Both the position numbers and the translations under genes were made by a program. From Paenibacillus_S sp043945595 (GTDB lineage Bacteria > Bacillota > Bacilli > Paenibacillales > NBRC-103111), in the NCBI RefSeq assembly GCF_043945595.1, contig NZ_JBIFNP010000002.1, positions 248,001 through 312,000 of the forward strand: 64,000 bases of DNA, written 5' to 3'. This document shows, piece after piece, positions 55,132-62,771 of this stretch; position 1 is the stretch's first letter, and each line of letters opens with the position of its first letter. Under the pieces are notes generated by a model, which had not been told where the DNA came from, made no database searches, and saw only the letters and a list, made by a program, of their open reading frames with translations.

Positions 55132-56440
55132 GTTCTTGCTCTCCCTTCAATATGCGCATTGCATGTAATAATGATTCCGTATTGCCGAAGGCTCCCGCTT
55201 TGGTCACTACAGGCAGGTTGCCTGCTCCGATCATCCTCCCGAGCGGAATGCCCGGCTCCAGCTCAGCCATAAGCTGAATCCCCCGAACGTCCAAATGGCG
55301 GCACACGGCCTTCGCCGTATCGCCTCCGGTCAGCACCATGCCCCTCAAGGCATGCCCCGTGCTGAGCTTCGCCGCTACCTCGCCGAGCGCATCCGCGATC
55401 GCGTTGGATACGCTGGAAGCATCGAGCCCGACGCTTGCTCCAAGCTCCTGCGCCTGCCGCACCTGCTCCGGAGACGATCCTGCATAGAAGGACACGTCCG
55501 AACCGGCACGCAGCGCCTCCGCCAGCAGGGTACTGCAGCGCTTCTTCTCTTGATTGGACTGATCCGGCGAGCTTAACAGCGCCAGCGGATTCAGTTCGAC
55601 ACAGGCGATTCCCTGCTGCTCGTTCACCTTCTGCACCTGTGCGCGCGTTACCCGCGAAATGCTGCCGGCCACCAGCATGACCGGCGCTTTGCCAGACACG
55701 AGGCCTGAAGGCTGCCCCTGCTCCTGTGCCGATTGCTCCTCAGCGACGGCAAGCAAATACTCGGCCAAGCCTGCGGAGCCTGCCCACAGATACCGCTCCT
55801 TGTACTTTGGCAGCAGCTCGGCGATCAACCGAACGTCCTCGTCCGTCTCGGCATCCAGCACGACCAGCTCGGCTCCCGCCGCAAGGCTTTGCCGGATCCC
55901 TTCCTCCAAAGCCGCCATGCTCCCGCGAACGGCCGCCAGCGAAACGCTCACGGCAGTCCGCTTGGACTGCCCCGCCAGCAGCTTGCTGATGTCCGCCTCG
56001 GGCACCGGCGTTTTCGGGTCCCTGCCGATCTCCGTTTCATGGATCGGCACCCCGTTCAAATAATGTATGCCGTCTACGGTCGTTCTTCCGATTCTCGGAA
56101 AAGCGGGCACGACAATCGCTCCCTCGAAGCCGTAAACGTCCAGAACTGCGTCGAGTTCCTGTCCAAGGTTGCCGCGCAGTGTGGAATCCATCTTTTTATA
56201 TATATAACGGCAGCCTGTTGCCTTTAAGGCAGCGGCCGCATCCCGGACGCGCCGGTAAGCCTGTTCCCTAGGAACCGATCTGCTGTCCGTATCAATAACC
56301 AACGTTTCATCCGAGAAAGACGCTTCCGTCAAGCCGCTCCAGTCAAAAACGACCTGCGCGGGAAGCCCTTTTCTTGCCACTTGAACTCCCGAATCGGAAG
56401 CTCCAGTCAAATCATCCGCAATAATCGCCAACCGCAGCAA
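55124..56440 (-). CDS. dtnK: Four-carbon acid sugar kinase (DUF1537, DtnK type)
   Basis: ATP-dependent kinase of about 438 residues that phosphorylates threonate- or erythronate-like acids. N-terminal domain: LAIIADDLTGASDSGVQVARKG, VIDTDSRSVPREQAYRRV, IYKKMDSTLRGNLGQELDAVL. C-terminal nucleotide domain: GMVLTGGDTAKAVCRHLDVRGIQLMAELEPGIPLGRM. TTG start at 56440 follows GAGGGAGGGAAA and fits the family start; an upstream start at 56476 would add non-conserved residues. It overlaps pdxA2 and follows the permease. Confidence 0.93.
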   Translation of the reverse strand: MLRLAIIADDLTGASDSGVQVARKGLPAQVVFDWSGLTEASFSDETLVIDTDSRSVPREQAYRRVRDAAAALKATGCRYIYKKMDSTLRGNLGQELDAVLDVYGFEGAIVVPAFPRIGRTTVDGIHYLNGVPIHETEIGRDPKTPVPEADISKLLAGQSKRTAVSVSLAAVRGSMAALEEGIRQSLAAGAELVVLDAETDEDVRLIAELLPKYKERYLWAGSAGLAEYLLAVAEEQSAQEQGQPSGLVSGKAPVMLVAGSISRVTRAQVQKVNEQQGIACVELNPLALLSSPDQSNQEKKRCSTLLAEALRAGSDVSFYAGSSPEQVRQAQELGASVGLDASSVSNAIADALGEVAAKLSTGHALRGMVLTGGDTAKAVCRHLDVRGIQLMAELEPGIPLGRMIGAGNLPVVTKAGAFGNTESLLHAMRILKGEQEHE

Positions 56441-56518
56441 TCCGTTTCCCTCCCTCAACTTGAAAAATAACAGCATGTCCCGACTTGCCTGTCAGGACAT
56501 GCTTCATTCGGGCTGCTG

Positions 56519-57475
56519 TTAACGCTTGGCCGTTACGCCGATGCGCTTCGCCCACCATGCCGTTACAATCGGCACGAGAATCGCCGTCACGATAACGCAG
56601 GAGGCGACAAGCGCCGTTGCCGTCGGTACGACCGGAGCATAGGCCGCATTTGCAGCCGCTACCGCTGCAGGAACGCCCGCCGCATTGCCCGCCGTAGACG
56701 CCGCGGACAGTCCGGCAATGCCGTTCCCGCCGGTCAGGCGGTCCGTAATAAGCAGCGTACATCCGGTGATGACAACAACCCCGATGCCGAGCAGGACGCC
56801 GAGCGCGCCGGCCTGCCATACGTTCTGCAAGTTCAAACCGGCTCCAAGCGCAAACGAGAAGAAAGGAACCATCACCGGTACCGCTTTGCTGAAGAACTCG
56901 CGCAAATCCTTATCCAGGTTGCCGAGAATCATGCCGACAACCAGCGGCAGGATAGCGCCGACCAGCGTCTGCCAAGGAAATGCAGCCAAGCCGGCCACGC
57001 CGAGCGTAATCATACTGAGGAACGGACCTGATTCCAGACACATGATCGAGTAAGCGCCGACATCCTCTTTTTTACCGAACTGCCCCATCAGGGCCATATA
57101 CAAACCGCCGTTCGTATCGTTCATCGCCGCAACGATCGCCACGACAGACAAACCGGCGAATAATCCGCTTTCAATCATGCCCTCACCGAGGAACTTGGCG
57201 GCAATTAAGCCTACGATAACCGCTGTCAGCACTTTCGTCAGAAGCAGCGTACCGCCTTTTTTCACAATGTAAGGGGTTGCTTTAAAGTCAATGGTGGAAC
57301 CCATACATACATAAAACACAGCCAGAATCGGCAGCGAGCCGGTCATTAACGCACCGGTAAACGAACCGAACGTTTTGGGAATCGACGGAAAAAGCGTGTT
57401 AACAATGGCGCCCAGAAGCAAAGGAACGATCATCATCCCGCCGGGAATCCGTTCAATTGTCGCTTTGATTTTCAC
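56519..57475 (-). CDS. kdgT: KdgT-family sugar-acid:H+ symporter
   Basis: Permease of the 2-keto-3-deoxygluconate transporter family, 318 residues with about ten hydrophobic segments. Conserved opening: ATIERIPGGMMIVPLLLGAIVNTLFPSIPKTFGSFTGALMTGSLPILAVFYVCMGSTIDF; later VVAIVAAMNDTNGGLYMALMGQFG and a late AASTAGNAAGVPAAVAAA. GTG start at 57475 with GGAGGGC upstream. Family members carry 2-keto-3-deoxygluconate in pectin use, but here the operon partners are a four-carbon acid kinase and PdxA2, so a four-carbon acid is the better guess. No KdgK or KdgA is present. Confidence 0.9.
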   Translation of the reverse strand: MKIKATIERIPGGMMIVPLLLGAIVNTLFPSIPKTFGSFTGALMTGSLPILAVFYVCMGSTIDFKATPYIVKKGGTLLLTKVLTAVIVGLIAAKFLGEGMIESGLFAGLSVVAIVAAMNDTNGGLYMALMGQFGKKEDVGAYSIMCLESGPFLSMITLGVAGLAAFPWQTLVGAILPLVVGMILGNLDKDLREFFSKAVPVMVPFFSFALGAGLNLQNVWQAGALGVLLGIGVVVITGCTLLITDRLTGGNGIAGLSAASTAGNAAGVPAAVAAANAAYAPVVPTATALVASCVIVTAILVPIVTAWWAKRIGVTAKR

Positions 57476-57501
57476 AAGAAGCCCTCCATGATGTTTTGTA
57501 T

Positions 57502-57520
57502 TTGTTTAATTATGCAACAA
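57502..57520 (-). promoter_or_regulatory. Inverted repeat in the kdgT promoter
   Basis: TTGTTTAATTATGCAACAA has arms TTGTT and AACAA. It lies 27 bp upstream of the kdgT start and overlaps a possible -10 CATAAT on the minus strand. It is a candidate site for the PrpR-like regulator encoded next to it. Confidence 0.4.
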
Positions 57521-57583
57521 TTTAAAACTTTGCAAGCCTTGCCCATTCATTGTAACAAGGGTCCCGTCGAGTCTCAACTTAAA

Positions 57584-59422
57584 TTATGTTTCTTTTTTAA
57601 ACATTTTGTTCATTTTTCGCCACAAAGTTGACCGGTTGATGCCGAGCCGTTTACAGGTTTTGGATTGGTTCATGCCTTCTTCCTGCAGCACCTGGCGCAA
57701 GATCCGTTCCTCGATCTCCTCATAGGTTCCGCTCAGATCAATCTGCGCATACGAGGCCGTATTGTGGGCGCCGGGATGCTGAACCAGCCGTTCCCATACT
57801 TCATTCACTTCTTCCCACTCGGTATAATGCCCTTTGGTCATCAGCAGCATTTCCTGAATCAAGCCTTCGAATTCGGGCAGATTGCCCGGCCAGTCGTAAT
57901 GGGTCAGCCGCTCCAGCACGGCATCCCGCATGCCTACGATCTGCTTGCCGGATTGGGAATTGTACTCGGCGATCAGCTGTCCGATCATCGGCTCCAGATC
58001 CTCCAGATGCTCGCGCAGCGGCGGAACCGCCAGATGTAACTCCCCTACCGCATAAATCAGCTCCTGGCTGTAGTCGCCGCGCTGCGCCAGCTTCGTCATC
58101 GCGGTGGAAGAAGACGCGATAAACCGGAAATTCCGGTTGTTGCGGATAAGCTGCAGCACACTCTCCTGCGCAGCCTGGGACAGCCGGTCCGCCCGGTTCA
58201 GGCACAGCGTCCCGGCGTAACCGCCCTGCATCAGTCCCGGCGCCCGCGCGGTGCCGAACACAAGCCGGTTCATTTCCTCATCGGCGATTTCGTCGCACGA
58301 AATCATATAGAAGCCTTCCTCCTGCCGGCGGCTGGAGGAATGAATGGCTTGGGCGAACATAAATTTGCCGCTTCCCCGCTCCCCCGAAATCCAGATATGC
58401 CGGTCGGATTCCGCGAATTTTTTGGCGCGGCTGACCGTTTTTTGCAGCGTCGGGCTTACGCCCGCCAGTTGGGCGAACGTAGCCAGCCGGGATGGAATAT
58501 AAGCCTCGAACCGCCGCTTGCTGCGCCGGGATTCCAGCGATTCGAGATAAACGAGATAACTCGGCCCCTCATCCGTTTCCTGCATCAAGATGCTGACCTT
58601 GTACTGCTCGTCGAACAAATGGATATAATGCTCTGAATCGGACAGCTGTTTGCTCTCGCCGGCCTGCTTGATCGTATTCGCCAAAGCCGGGGAAATCACC
58701 ACAAGGTTATTCCCCTGCAGCATATCGGCGCTCTGCCTCAGCATCCGGCAGGCCGCCTGGTTCACATAGGCAATTCGCCGCGTCTCATCCAGCGCGACGA
58801 TCCCCCGGGTATCGGCATCGAGAAGACGCCGGTAAAATCTCATTTTTTCTTGTCCCCTGCGGTACACCTCGTACACCCGGCGGACTTCGCCGAGCGTATC
58901 CGAAACCGATTCCCGCCCGGAGGTGACCAAGATTCCCCGGTGGCCCATGGACTGCGCCGTCCGGATCGTCACCATATCTCCGAGCACGACCTGAACGTCC
59001 GACTGAAACGCCTGCTGCAGCGCATGGGCGACGTCCGCTTCCCGCTCCACCGCATAGGAAGGAATCGCCATATCCAGCAGGCTGGATACTTCGGCAACCC
59101 CGCGGCAGATCGACGGAAAGCCGATGATCGCGACTTTGGCATGGGTGTTTTTCGCCAGCGTCAAAACTCTTAATATATCATACCCGGATACCGGGATATC
59201 CACGACCGGAATCTTGGCATGCTCTCGAATGAGCGTAGCCGTACCGCCCCGGCTGACAATGATGTCATAGCCTCTCTGCTCCGCATGCTGAACAAGCGGA
59301 ACCGCTTCATGCAGGTCGGCTACCTCCACATCCATCTGAATGGCCGGCTCATCGCCCGCAGCTTCAAGCAGCACATCCTTTAAGCCGGGATACGGCGCTA
59401 TAGCCAATACACGAATATTCAT
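57584..59422 (-). CDS. PrpR-like regulator with degenerate sigma-54 activator domain
   Basis: Regulator of 612 residues: PrpR_N ligand domain (VLAIAPYPGLKDVLLEAA..DIIVSRGGTATLIREHAKIPVVDIPVSGYDILR), PAS-like region (ADTRGIVALDETRRIAYVNQAACRML), AAA+ region and C-terminal Fis-type HTH (QSKTCKRLGINRSTLWRKM). The AAA+ part is damaged: Walker A is kept (GERGSGK), but Walker B reads LCLNRA instead of LFLDEI, the GAFTGA loop that touches sigma-54 is absent, and the arginine residues of FREDLYYRL are lost (SQELIYAV). ATG 59422, RBS GGAGGACACC. It should regulate the kdgT operon by a route other than classical sigma-54 activation. Confidence 0.88.
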   Translation of the reverse strand: MNIRVLAIAPYPGLKDVLLEAAGDEPAIQMDVEVADLHEAVPLVQHAEQRGYDIIVSRGGTATLIREHAKIPVVDIPVSGYDILRVLTLAKNTHAKVAIIGFPSICRGVAEVSSLLDMAIPSYAVEREADVAHALQQAFQSDVQVVLGDMVTIRTAQSMGHRGILVTSGRESVSDTLGEVRRVYEVYRRGQEKMRFYRRLLDADTRGIVALDETRRIAYVNQAACRMLRQSADMLQGNNLVVISPALANTIKQAGESKQLSDSEHYIHLFDEQYKVSILMQETDEGPSYLVYLESLESRRSKRRFEAYIPSRLATFAQLAGVSPTLQKTVSRAKKFAESDRHIWISGERGSGKFMFAQAIHSSSRRQEEGFYMISCDEIADEEMNRLVFGTARAPGLMQGGYAGTLCLNRADRLSQAAQESVLQLIRNNRNFRFIASSSTAMTKLAQRGDYSQELIYAVGELHLAVPPLREHLEDLEPMIGQLIAEYNSQSGKQIVGMRDAVLERLTHYDWPGNLPEFEGLIQEMLLMTKGHYTEWEEVNEVWERLVQHPGAHNTASYAQIDLSGTYEEIEERILRQVLQEEGMNQSKTCKRLGINRSTLWRKMNKMFKKET

Positions 59423-59644
59423 AGGTGTCCTCCAAGACTGTTGCAAAATAGATCACTTTTATCCAGTATACACCATTGAATTGGGAAATACGCCGATAGA
59501 ACTAAAAAATACCCCGTCTATTGTTCGTTAATACAACGATATTTATTCAGCAAGGACTCCTGTCTGCCGCACGTGCTTTATCCGCCTCCTGCATCGGCTG
59601 TAGGCTTGCCGGAGGATAGCAGCTTCCTACGTCTTCTTTGCACT

Positions 59645-59739
59645 AAAATAACCCCACAAAGTGGAGCTTATGCTTCGAGGCGGACTCAGGTACTTTGCGT
59701 GGACCCCGAAATCATATAAATTTTATCATGTCAAAAAAA
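59645..59739 (+). repeat. Dispersed structured repeat A, copy 2
   Basis: Matches 11892-11988 in order and sequence. Here the inner hairpin reads GCTTCGAGGC instead of GCTTCGAAGC; the change keeps pairing as G-T. The tail ATATAAATT and the A-run are kept. Copy 2 lies downstream of a methyltransferase gene on the minus strand, again next to a terminator. Confidence 0.75.
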
Positions 59740-59765
59740 CCTGACGGGACTTCCATCCCGCCAGG
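59733..59765 (-). terminator. Minus-strand terminator after the methyltransferase
   Basis: On the minus strand CCTGGCGGG and CCCGTCAGG pair (one G-U) and are followed by seven T. This ends the methyltransferase transcript (stop at 59830). Confidence 0.82.
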
Positions 59766-59829
59766 CTTTCTTTCCAAACATCTTATTCAAACTTATTAAT
59801 CCGTATTTATTATTAATGCTCTTAATTAT

Positions 59830-60600
59830 TTACAGCTTACGCGCCTTCAGCATCATATAATCTCCCTGAAAGCTCACGATGCGCCCCTGCTCCGCCACGA
59901 CGCTAAGCTGCACGCGCAGCGGCTGCGGCCATCCCAGCATAAAAGCCTCCAGCTCCTGCCGGACCGCATCGGGTACACTCATCCGAACGCACCACGAATC
60001 GAACAGGAAGGTTTTGCGTGTCTGCACCAGCTGGTCCACCTTCATGCCGGCCAGCTCTATCCGCCGAATCCACTCGGTTTTCTTCCATGCGCGGTAATGG
60101 CTCGGGTCTCTGCGCTTTTCGATTTCGTTGTACAGAGCATCCGGCTCATCGGCCTCGGGAGCGACGTTATCCAGCAGCAGGAAGCTGCCTCCGGCCTTCA
60201 GCACCCGTGCCGATTCCCGGACGAAGGCGTCCGGGTTCGGAAAATGATGCGCCGCCACCCGGCAGGCGACCATATCGAACGCCCCGTCAGCGAAGCTCAA
60301 CGCTTCCGCGTCACCCTGCACGTAGCGGACGTTCGTGCGGCCACGGCTGCTCAGCAGCCCTTCCGCCGCCTCCAGCATTTCCGGCGTAAGGTCGAGCGCC
60401 GTCAGCTCGCCTGCATGCTCCGCCAATACTAGCGAGGCATGACCGCCCCCCGTTGCAATATCCAGCGCGGCGGCCGGCTGTTCCTGTTGAACCCAAGCCT
60501 TCAGCAGCTGAAGATCGTCTCCCTTCGCATGCAGCGGGCTGTCTACATAGCTCGATGCATTGGCCCCGAACTGCAGCCTGACCTGCTCCTTCAAATCCAT
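59830..60600 (-). CDS. Class I SAM-dependent methyltransferase (UbiE-like)
   Basis: Soluble methyltransferase of 256 residues. Motif I ALDIATGGGHASLVLA (about residue 44), motif II LTALDLTPEMLEAAEG, then VRYVQGDAEALSFADGAFDMVACRVAAHHFPNPDAFVRESARVLKAGGSFLLLDNV, typical of UbiE/YcgJ-like enzymes. Start ATG 60600 is chosen for GGAGG 8 bases upstream; a start at 60729 would add a non-conserved tail across the operator repeats. The tandem palindromes at 60621-60656 suggest tight regulation. Substrate unknown. Confidence 0.88.
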   Translation of the reverse strand: MDLKEQVRLQFGANASSYVDSPLHAKGDDLQLLKAWVQQEQPAAALDIATGGGHASLVLAEHAGELTALDLTPEMLEAAEGLLSSRGRTNVRYVQGDAEALSFADGAFDMVACRVAAHHFPNPDAFVRESARVLKAGGSFLLLDNVAPEADEPDALYNEIEKRRDPSHYRAWKKTEWIRRIELAGMKVDQLVQTRKTFLFDSWCVRMSVPDAVRQELEAFMLGWPQPLRVQLSVVAEQGRIVSFQGDYMMLKARKL

Positions 60601-60620
60601 CGCTCTCGCCTCCATTATTA

Positions 60621-60656
60621 GTTTCATTAAATGAAACAATATTTTATTTAATGAAA
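60621..60656 (-). promoter_or_regulatory. Tandem palindromes before the methyltransferase
   Basis: GTTTCATTAAATGAAAC (60621-60637) is a perfect 17-base palindrome. TTTTATTTAATGAAA (60642-60656) repeats it imperfectly 20 bases further. Two similar sites within 40 bases of the start look like a repressor operator. The cognate regulator is not in the window. Confidence 0.55.
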
Positions 60657-60708
60657 TTACAAATTCAGGATACCGCTTTCCTTCCCATTTGTAAATAGGT
60701 CTCATTGC

Positions 60709-60743
60709 AAAAAAAGGGACCTGCGGCAACGGGCTGCAGGTCC
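60709..60743 (-). terminator. Terminator of the right-hand sugar-importer operon
   Basis: On the minus strand GGACCTGC and GCAGGTCC pair around an 11-base loop and are followed by CTTTTTTT. The importer operon ends 139 bp upstream at 60882. Confidence 0.82.
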
Positions 60744-60881
60744 AAAATTTTATATATTAAAAAAGGGGGTCGACTATTATTATAGGCCTGTATCATTAAG
60801 ACAAGATGAAAAACACATTTCATTTGTGTTACAAATTTTAGCAAGGTGCCGGCCCGCTCCCCGTGCCCAGTTTGCGTTCAT

Positions 60882-61700
60882 TTATTTAATGCCGGAATGG
60901 ATGAAGCTGTTCATAAACTGGCGCTGGAACAGCAGGAAGCCGGCCATCAGCGGCGCAATCACGAGCAGCGTAGCGGCGCTCACTTCCGTCCATTGGGCTC
61001 CGATCTCATACGATTGGGCGAAAATAGCCAATCCTACCGTCAGCGGACGGTTTTCCACCGAATTGGTGACAATCAGCGGCCAGACGAAATTGTTCCATTG
61101 ATAGCTGACCGATACGAGTCCGAAGGCGATATAGGACGGGCGCGCCAGCGGGAAATAAATCCGCCACAGGATACTCCATTTGGAGCAGCCCTCCATCGCA
61201 GCGGCTTCGTCCAGCTCCGGCGGAATGGTCATGAACATCTGGCGCAGCAGGAAAATACCGAAGGCGGATGCGAAGTAGGGCAGCATAATGCCAAGTTTCG
61301 TATCGAGCAGCTCCAGCTCCTTCAGCACCATATAATTAGGGAAAATCAGCACATCGGCCGGAACCATCATCTGTACGAGAAATAACAACAGCACGATGGG
61401 CTTCCCGGCGAAGCCCACCCTGGCAAAAGCGAAGGCCGCCATCGTGGCCGTCACCATCTGAACGCCGAAGACGCAGATAACAATAATGACTGTGTTGAAA
61501 TAATACTGTGAGAAGGGGGCGGCGAACCAGACCGTCGCAAAATTTTGCAGCGTAAATTCCAGCGAAAAGCCCGGTGAAAGGGCAATTTGTTTAGGACGAA
61601 ACGCCGTCACCGCCACCCACAGCAGAGGCACCAGCCACAGCAGCGCAAAGAGATAGAGGAACCAGCGCCCCAGTTTCAGCTTTGTGAACAGCACCAGCAT
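60882..61700 (-). CDS. CUT1 sugar ABC permease, MalG type
   Basis: Second permease of the third importer, 272 residues, intact. TM1 WFLYLFALLWLVPLLWVAVTAF; EAA loop ELDEAAAMEGCSKWSILWRIYFPLARPSYIAFGL; C-terminus LLFQRQFMNSFIHSGIK. ATG 61700 with GAAAGGCG upstream. Downstream of the MalF-type gene by 21 bp. A UgpE-like glycerol-phosphate or oligosaccharide carrier are both possible. Confidence 0.92.
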   Translation of the reverse strand: MLVLFTKLKLGRWFLYLFALLWLVPLLWVAVTAFRPKQIALSPGFSLEFTLQNFATVWFAAPFSQYYFNTVIIVICVFGVQMVTATMAAFAFARVGFAGKPIVLLLFLVQMMVPADVLIFPNYMVLKELELLDTKLGIMLPYFASAFGIFLLRQMFMTIPPELDEAAAMEGCSKWSILWRIYFPLARPSYIAFGLVSVSYQWNNFVWPLIVTNSVENRPLTVGLAIFAQSYEIGAQWTEVSAATLLVIAPLMAGFLLFQRQFMNSFIHSGIK

Positions 61701-61721
61701 AAGATCGCCTTTCTTTCTGCA

Positions 61722-62654
61722 TTAATGATAGTGGATTTTTTTGTCGAGTCCGAGAAAATTCAGCGCGGCGAACAGCAGCAGAACCGCTATCATCACCACT
61801 GTCAGCGTTGATGCCGCCCCCTGATCCCAGAAGCTGAAGGCCGTCTCGTAAATGTAATACAGGAGCAGGCTGCTTGCGTTATTCGGCCCGCCCTTCGTCA
61901 TAATCATGAGATGATCGACAAGCTTGAAGGAATTCGTCAAAGCCACGATCATGACAAACAACGTCGTGGGCATCAGCAAAGGAAACGTAATCCTGCGAAA
62001 AATCGTCCAGCGGCCGACACCGTCCACCTTGGCGGATTCATACAGATCGGGCGCGATATTTTGCAGTCCGGCCAAGTAAAAGATCATAAAATAGCCCGCT
62101 TCTTTCCAAATGATCATAAATATCATCGCCCACATGACCAGCTGCGGCGAACCGAGCCACGGGAGCTCACCCGCTCCCAGCCATTTCGTCGCCCGGCTCA
62201 GCAGCCCGTACTGCGGCGTATAAATGAACAGCCAAATATTCGCCACGGCAATCATCGGAATCATGGTCGGATAAAAAAACGAAGCGCGCAGCAGTCCCGT
62301 TCCTCGCATCACCCGGTTGGCGAAAACCGCCATCAGCATGGCCAGCGCTATCGAAGTCGGCACCGTTCCGAGCGCAAACCACAAATTGTTGCCCATCACC
62401 TTCCAGAACACCTCATCGTCCATGAGATGAGTGTAGTTGTCCCAGCCGATGAACACCGGCACCGGCACGGCCAGATCGGCTTGATACATGCTGAGCTTGA
62501 TCGTTTTGGCCACCGGATAGAAGGTGAACAGAAACAGAAATATGAGTGAAGGCAGCAGCAGCAGCCAGGCAAAAGCATTCGTTCTCCAGTGTCTTATCCA
62601 TCTTGCAGCGCCCAATGAGGTACCTCCTTCATCCTTCACACGCCAAAAGGCCAT
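61722..62654 (-). CDS. CUT1 sugar ABC permease, MalF type
   Basis: First permease, 310 residues. TM1 AFAWLLLLPSLIFLFLFTFYPVAKTI; further segments WFALGTVPTSIALAMLMAVFA and FYPTMIPMIAVANIWLFIY; EAA loop DLYESAKVDGVGRWTIFRRITFPLLMPTTLFVMI. ATG 62654 has a weak RBS; the first 20 residues are polar. It follows the binding-protein gene after a 117 bp gap with a GC-rich hairpin. Confidence 0.92.
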   Translation of the reverse strand: MAFWRVKDEGGTSLGAARWIRHWRTNAFAWLLLLPSLIFLFLFTFYPVAKTIKLSMYQADLAVPVPVFIGWDNYTHLMDDEVFWKVMGNNLWFALGTVPTSIALAMLMAVFANRVMRGTGLLRASFFYPTMIPMIAVANIWLFIYTPQYGLLSRATKWLGAGELPWLGSPQLVMWAMIFMIIWKEAGYFMIFYLAGLQNIAPDLYESAKVDGVGRWTIFRRITFPLLMPTTLFVMIVALTNSFKLVDHLMIMTKGGPNNASSLLLYYIYETAFSFWDQGAASTLTVVMIAVLLLFAALNFLGLDKKIHYH

Positions 62655-62698
62655 CGATTATCCATTCATCGCATTAAACATCAACGAGTTAAATCAAA

Positions 62699-62717
62699 GG
62701 GGCGCGGCAGGCGCCCC
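62699..62717 (-). terminator. Intercistronic hairpin after the binding-protein gene
   Basis: GGGGCGC and GCGCCCC form a tight stem between the binding-protein stop and the permease start, with no T-run. As in the operon at 28 kb, it may raise binding-protein mRNA relative to permease mRNA. Confidence 0.45.
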
Positions 62718-62771
62718 CTCCCGTCTCGTACCCGCAGTCTTATTGATGAGTCTGCTGTGCTCCCTCAGGCT

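Larger units (their letters stand above)
59423..59829. other. 407 bp intergenic region: regulator promoter, repeat A, terminator
   Basis: The left part is the promoter of the PrpR-like gene (minus). Repeat A copy 2 occupies 59645-59739 and a minus-strand terminator follows at 59733-59765. I see nothing else. Confidence 0.6.

Noticed and set aside
57526..57560. Sigma-54 promoter before kdgT (TGGGCAAGGCTTGCA on the minus strand)
   Set aside because: The GG and GC elements are 9 bases apart instead of 10, and the regulator's sigma-54 contact loop is missing.
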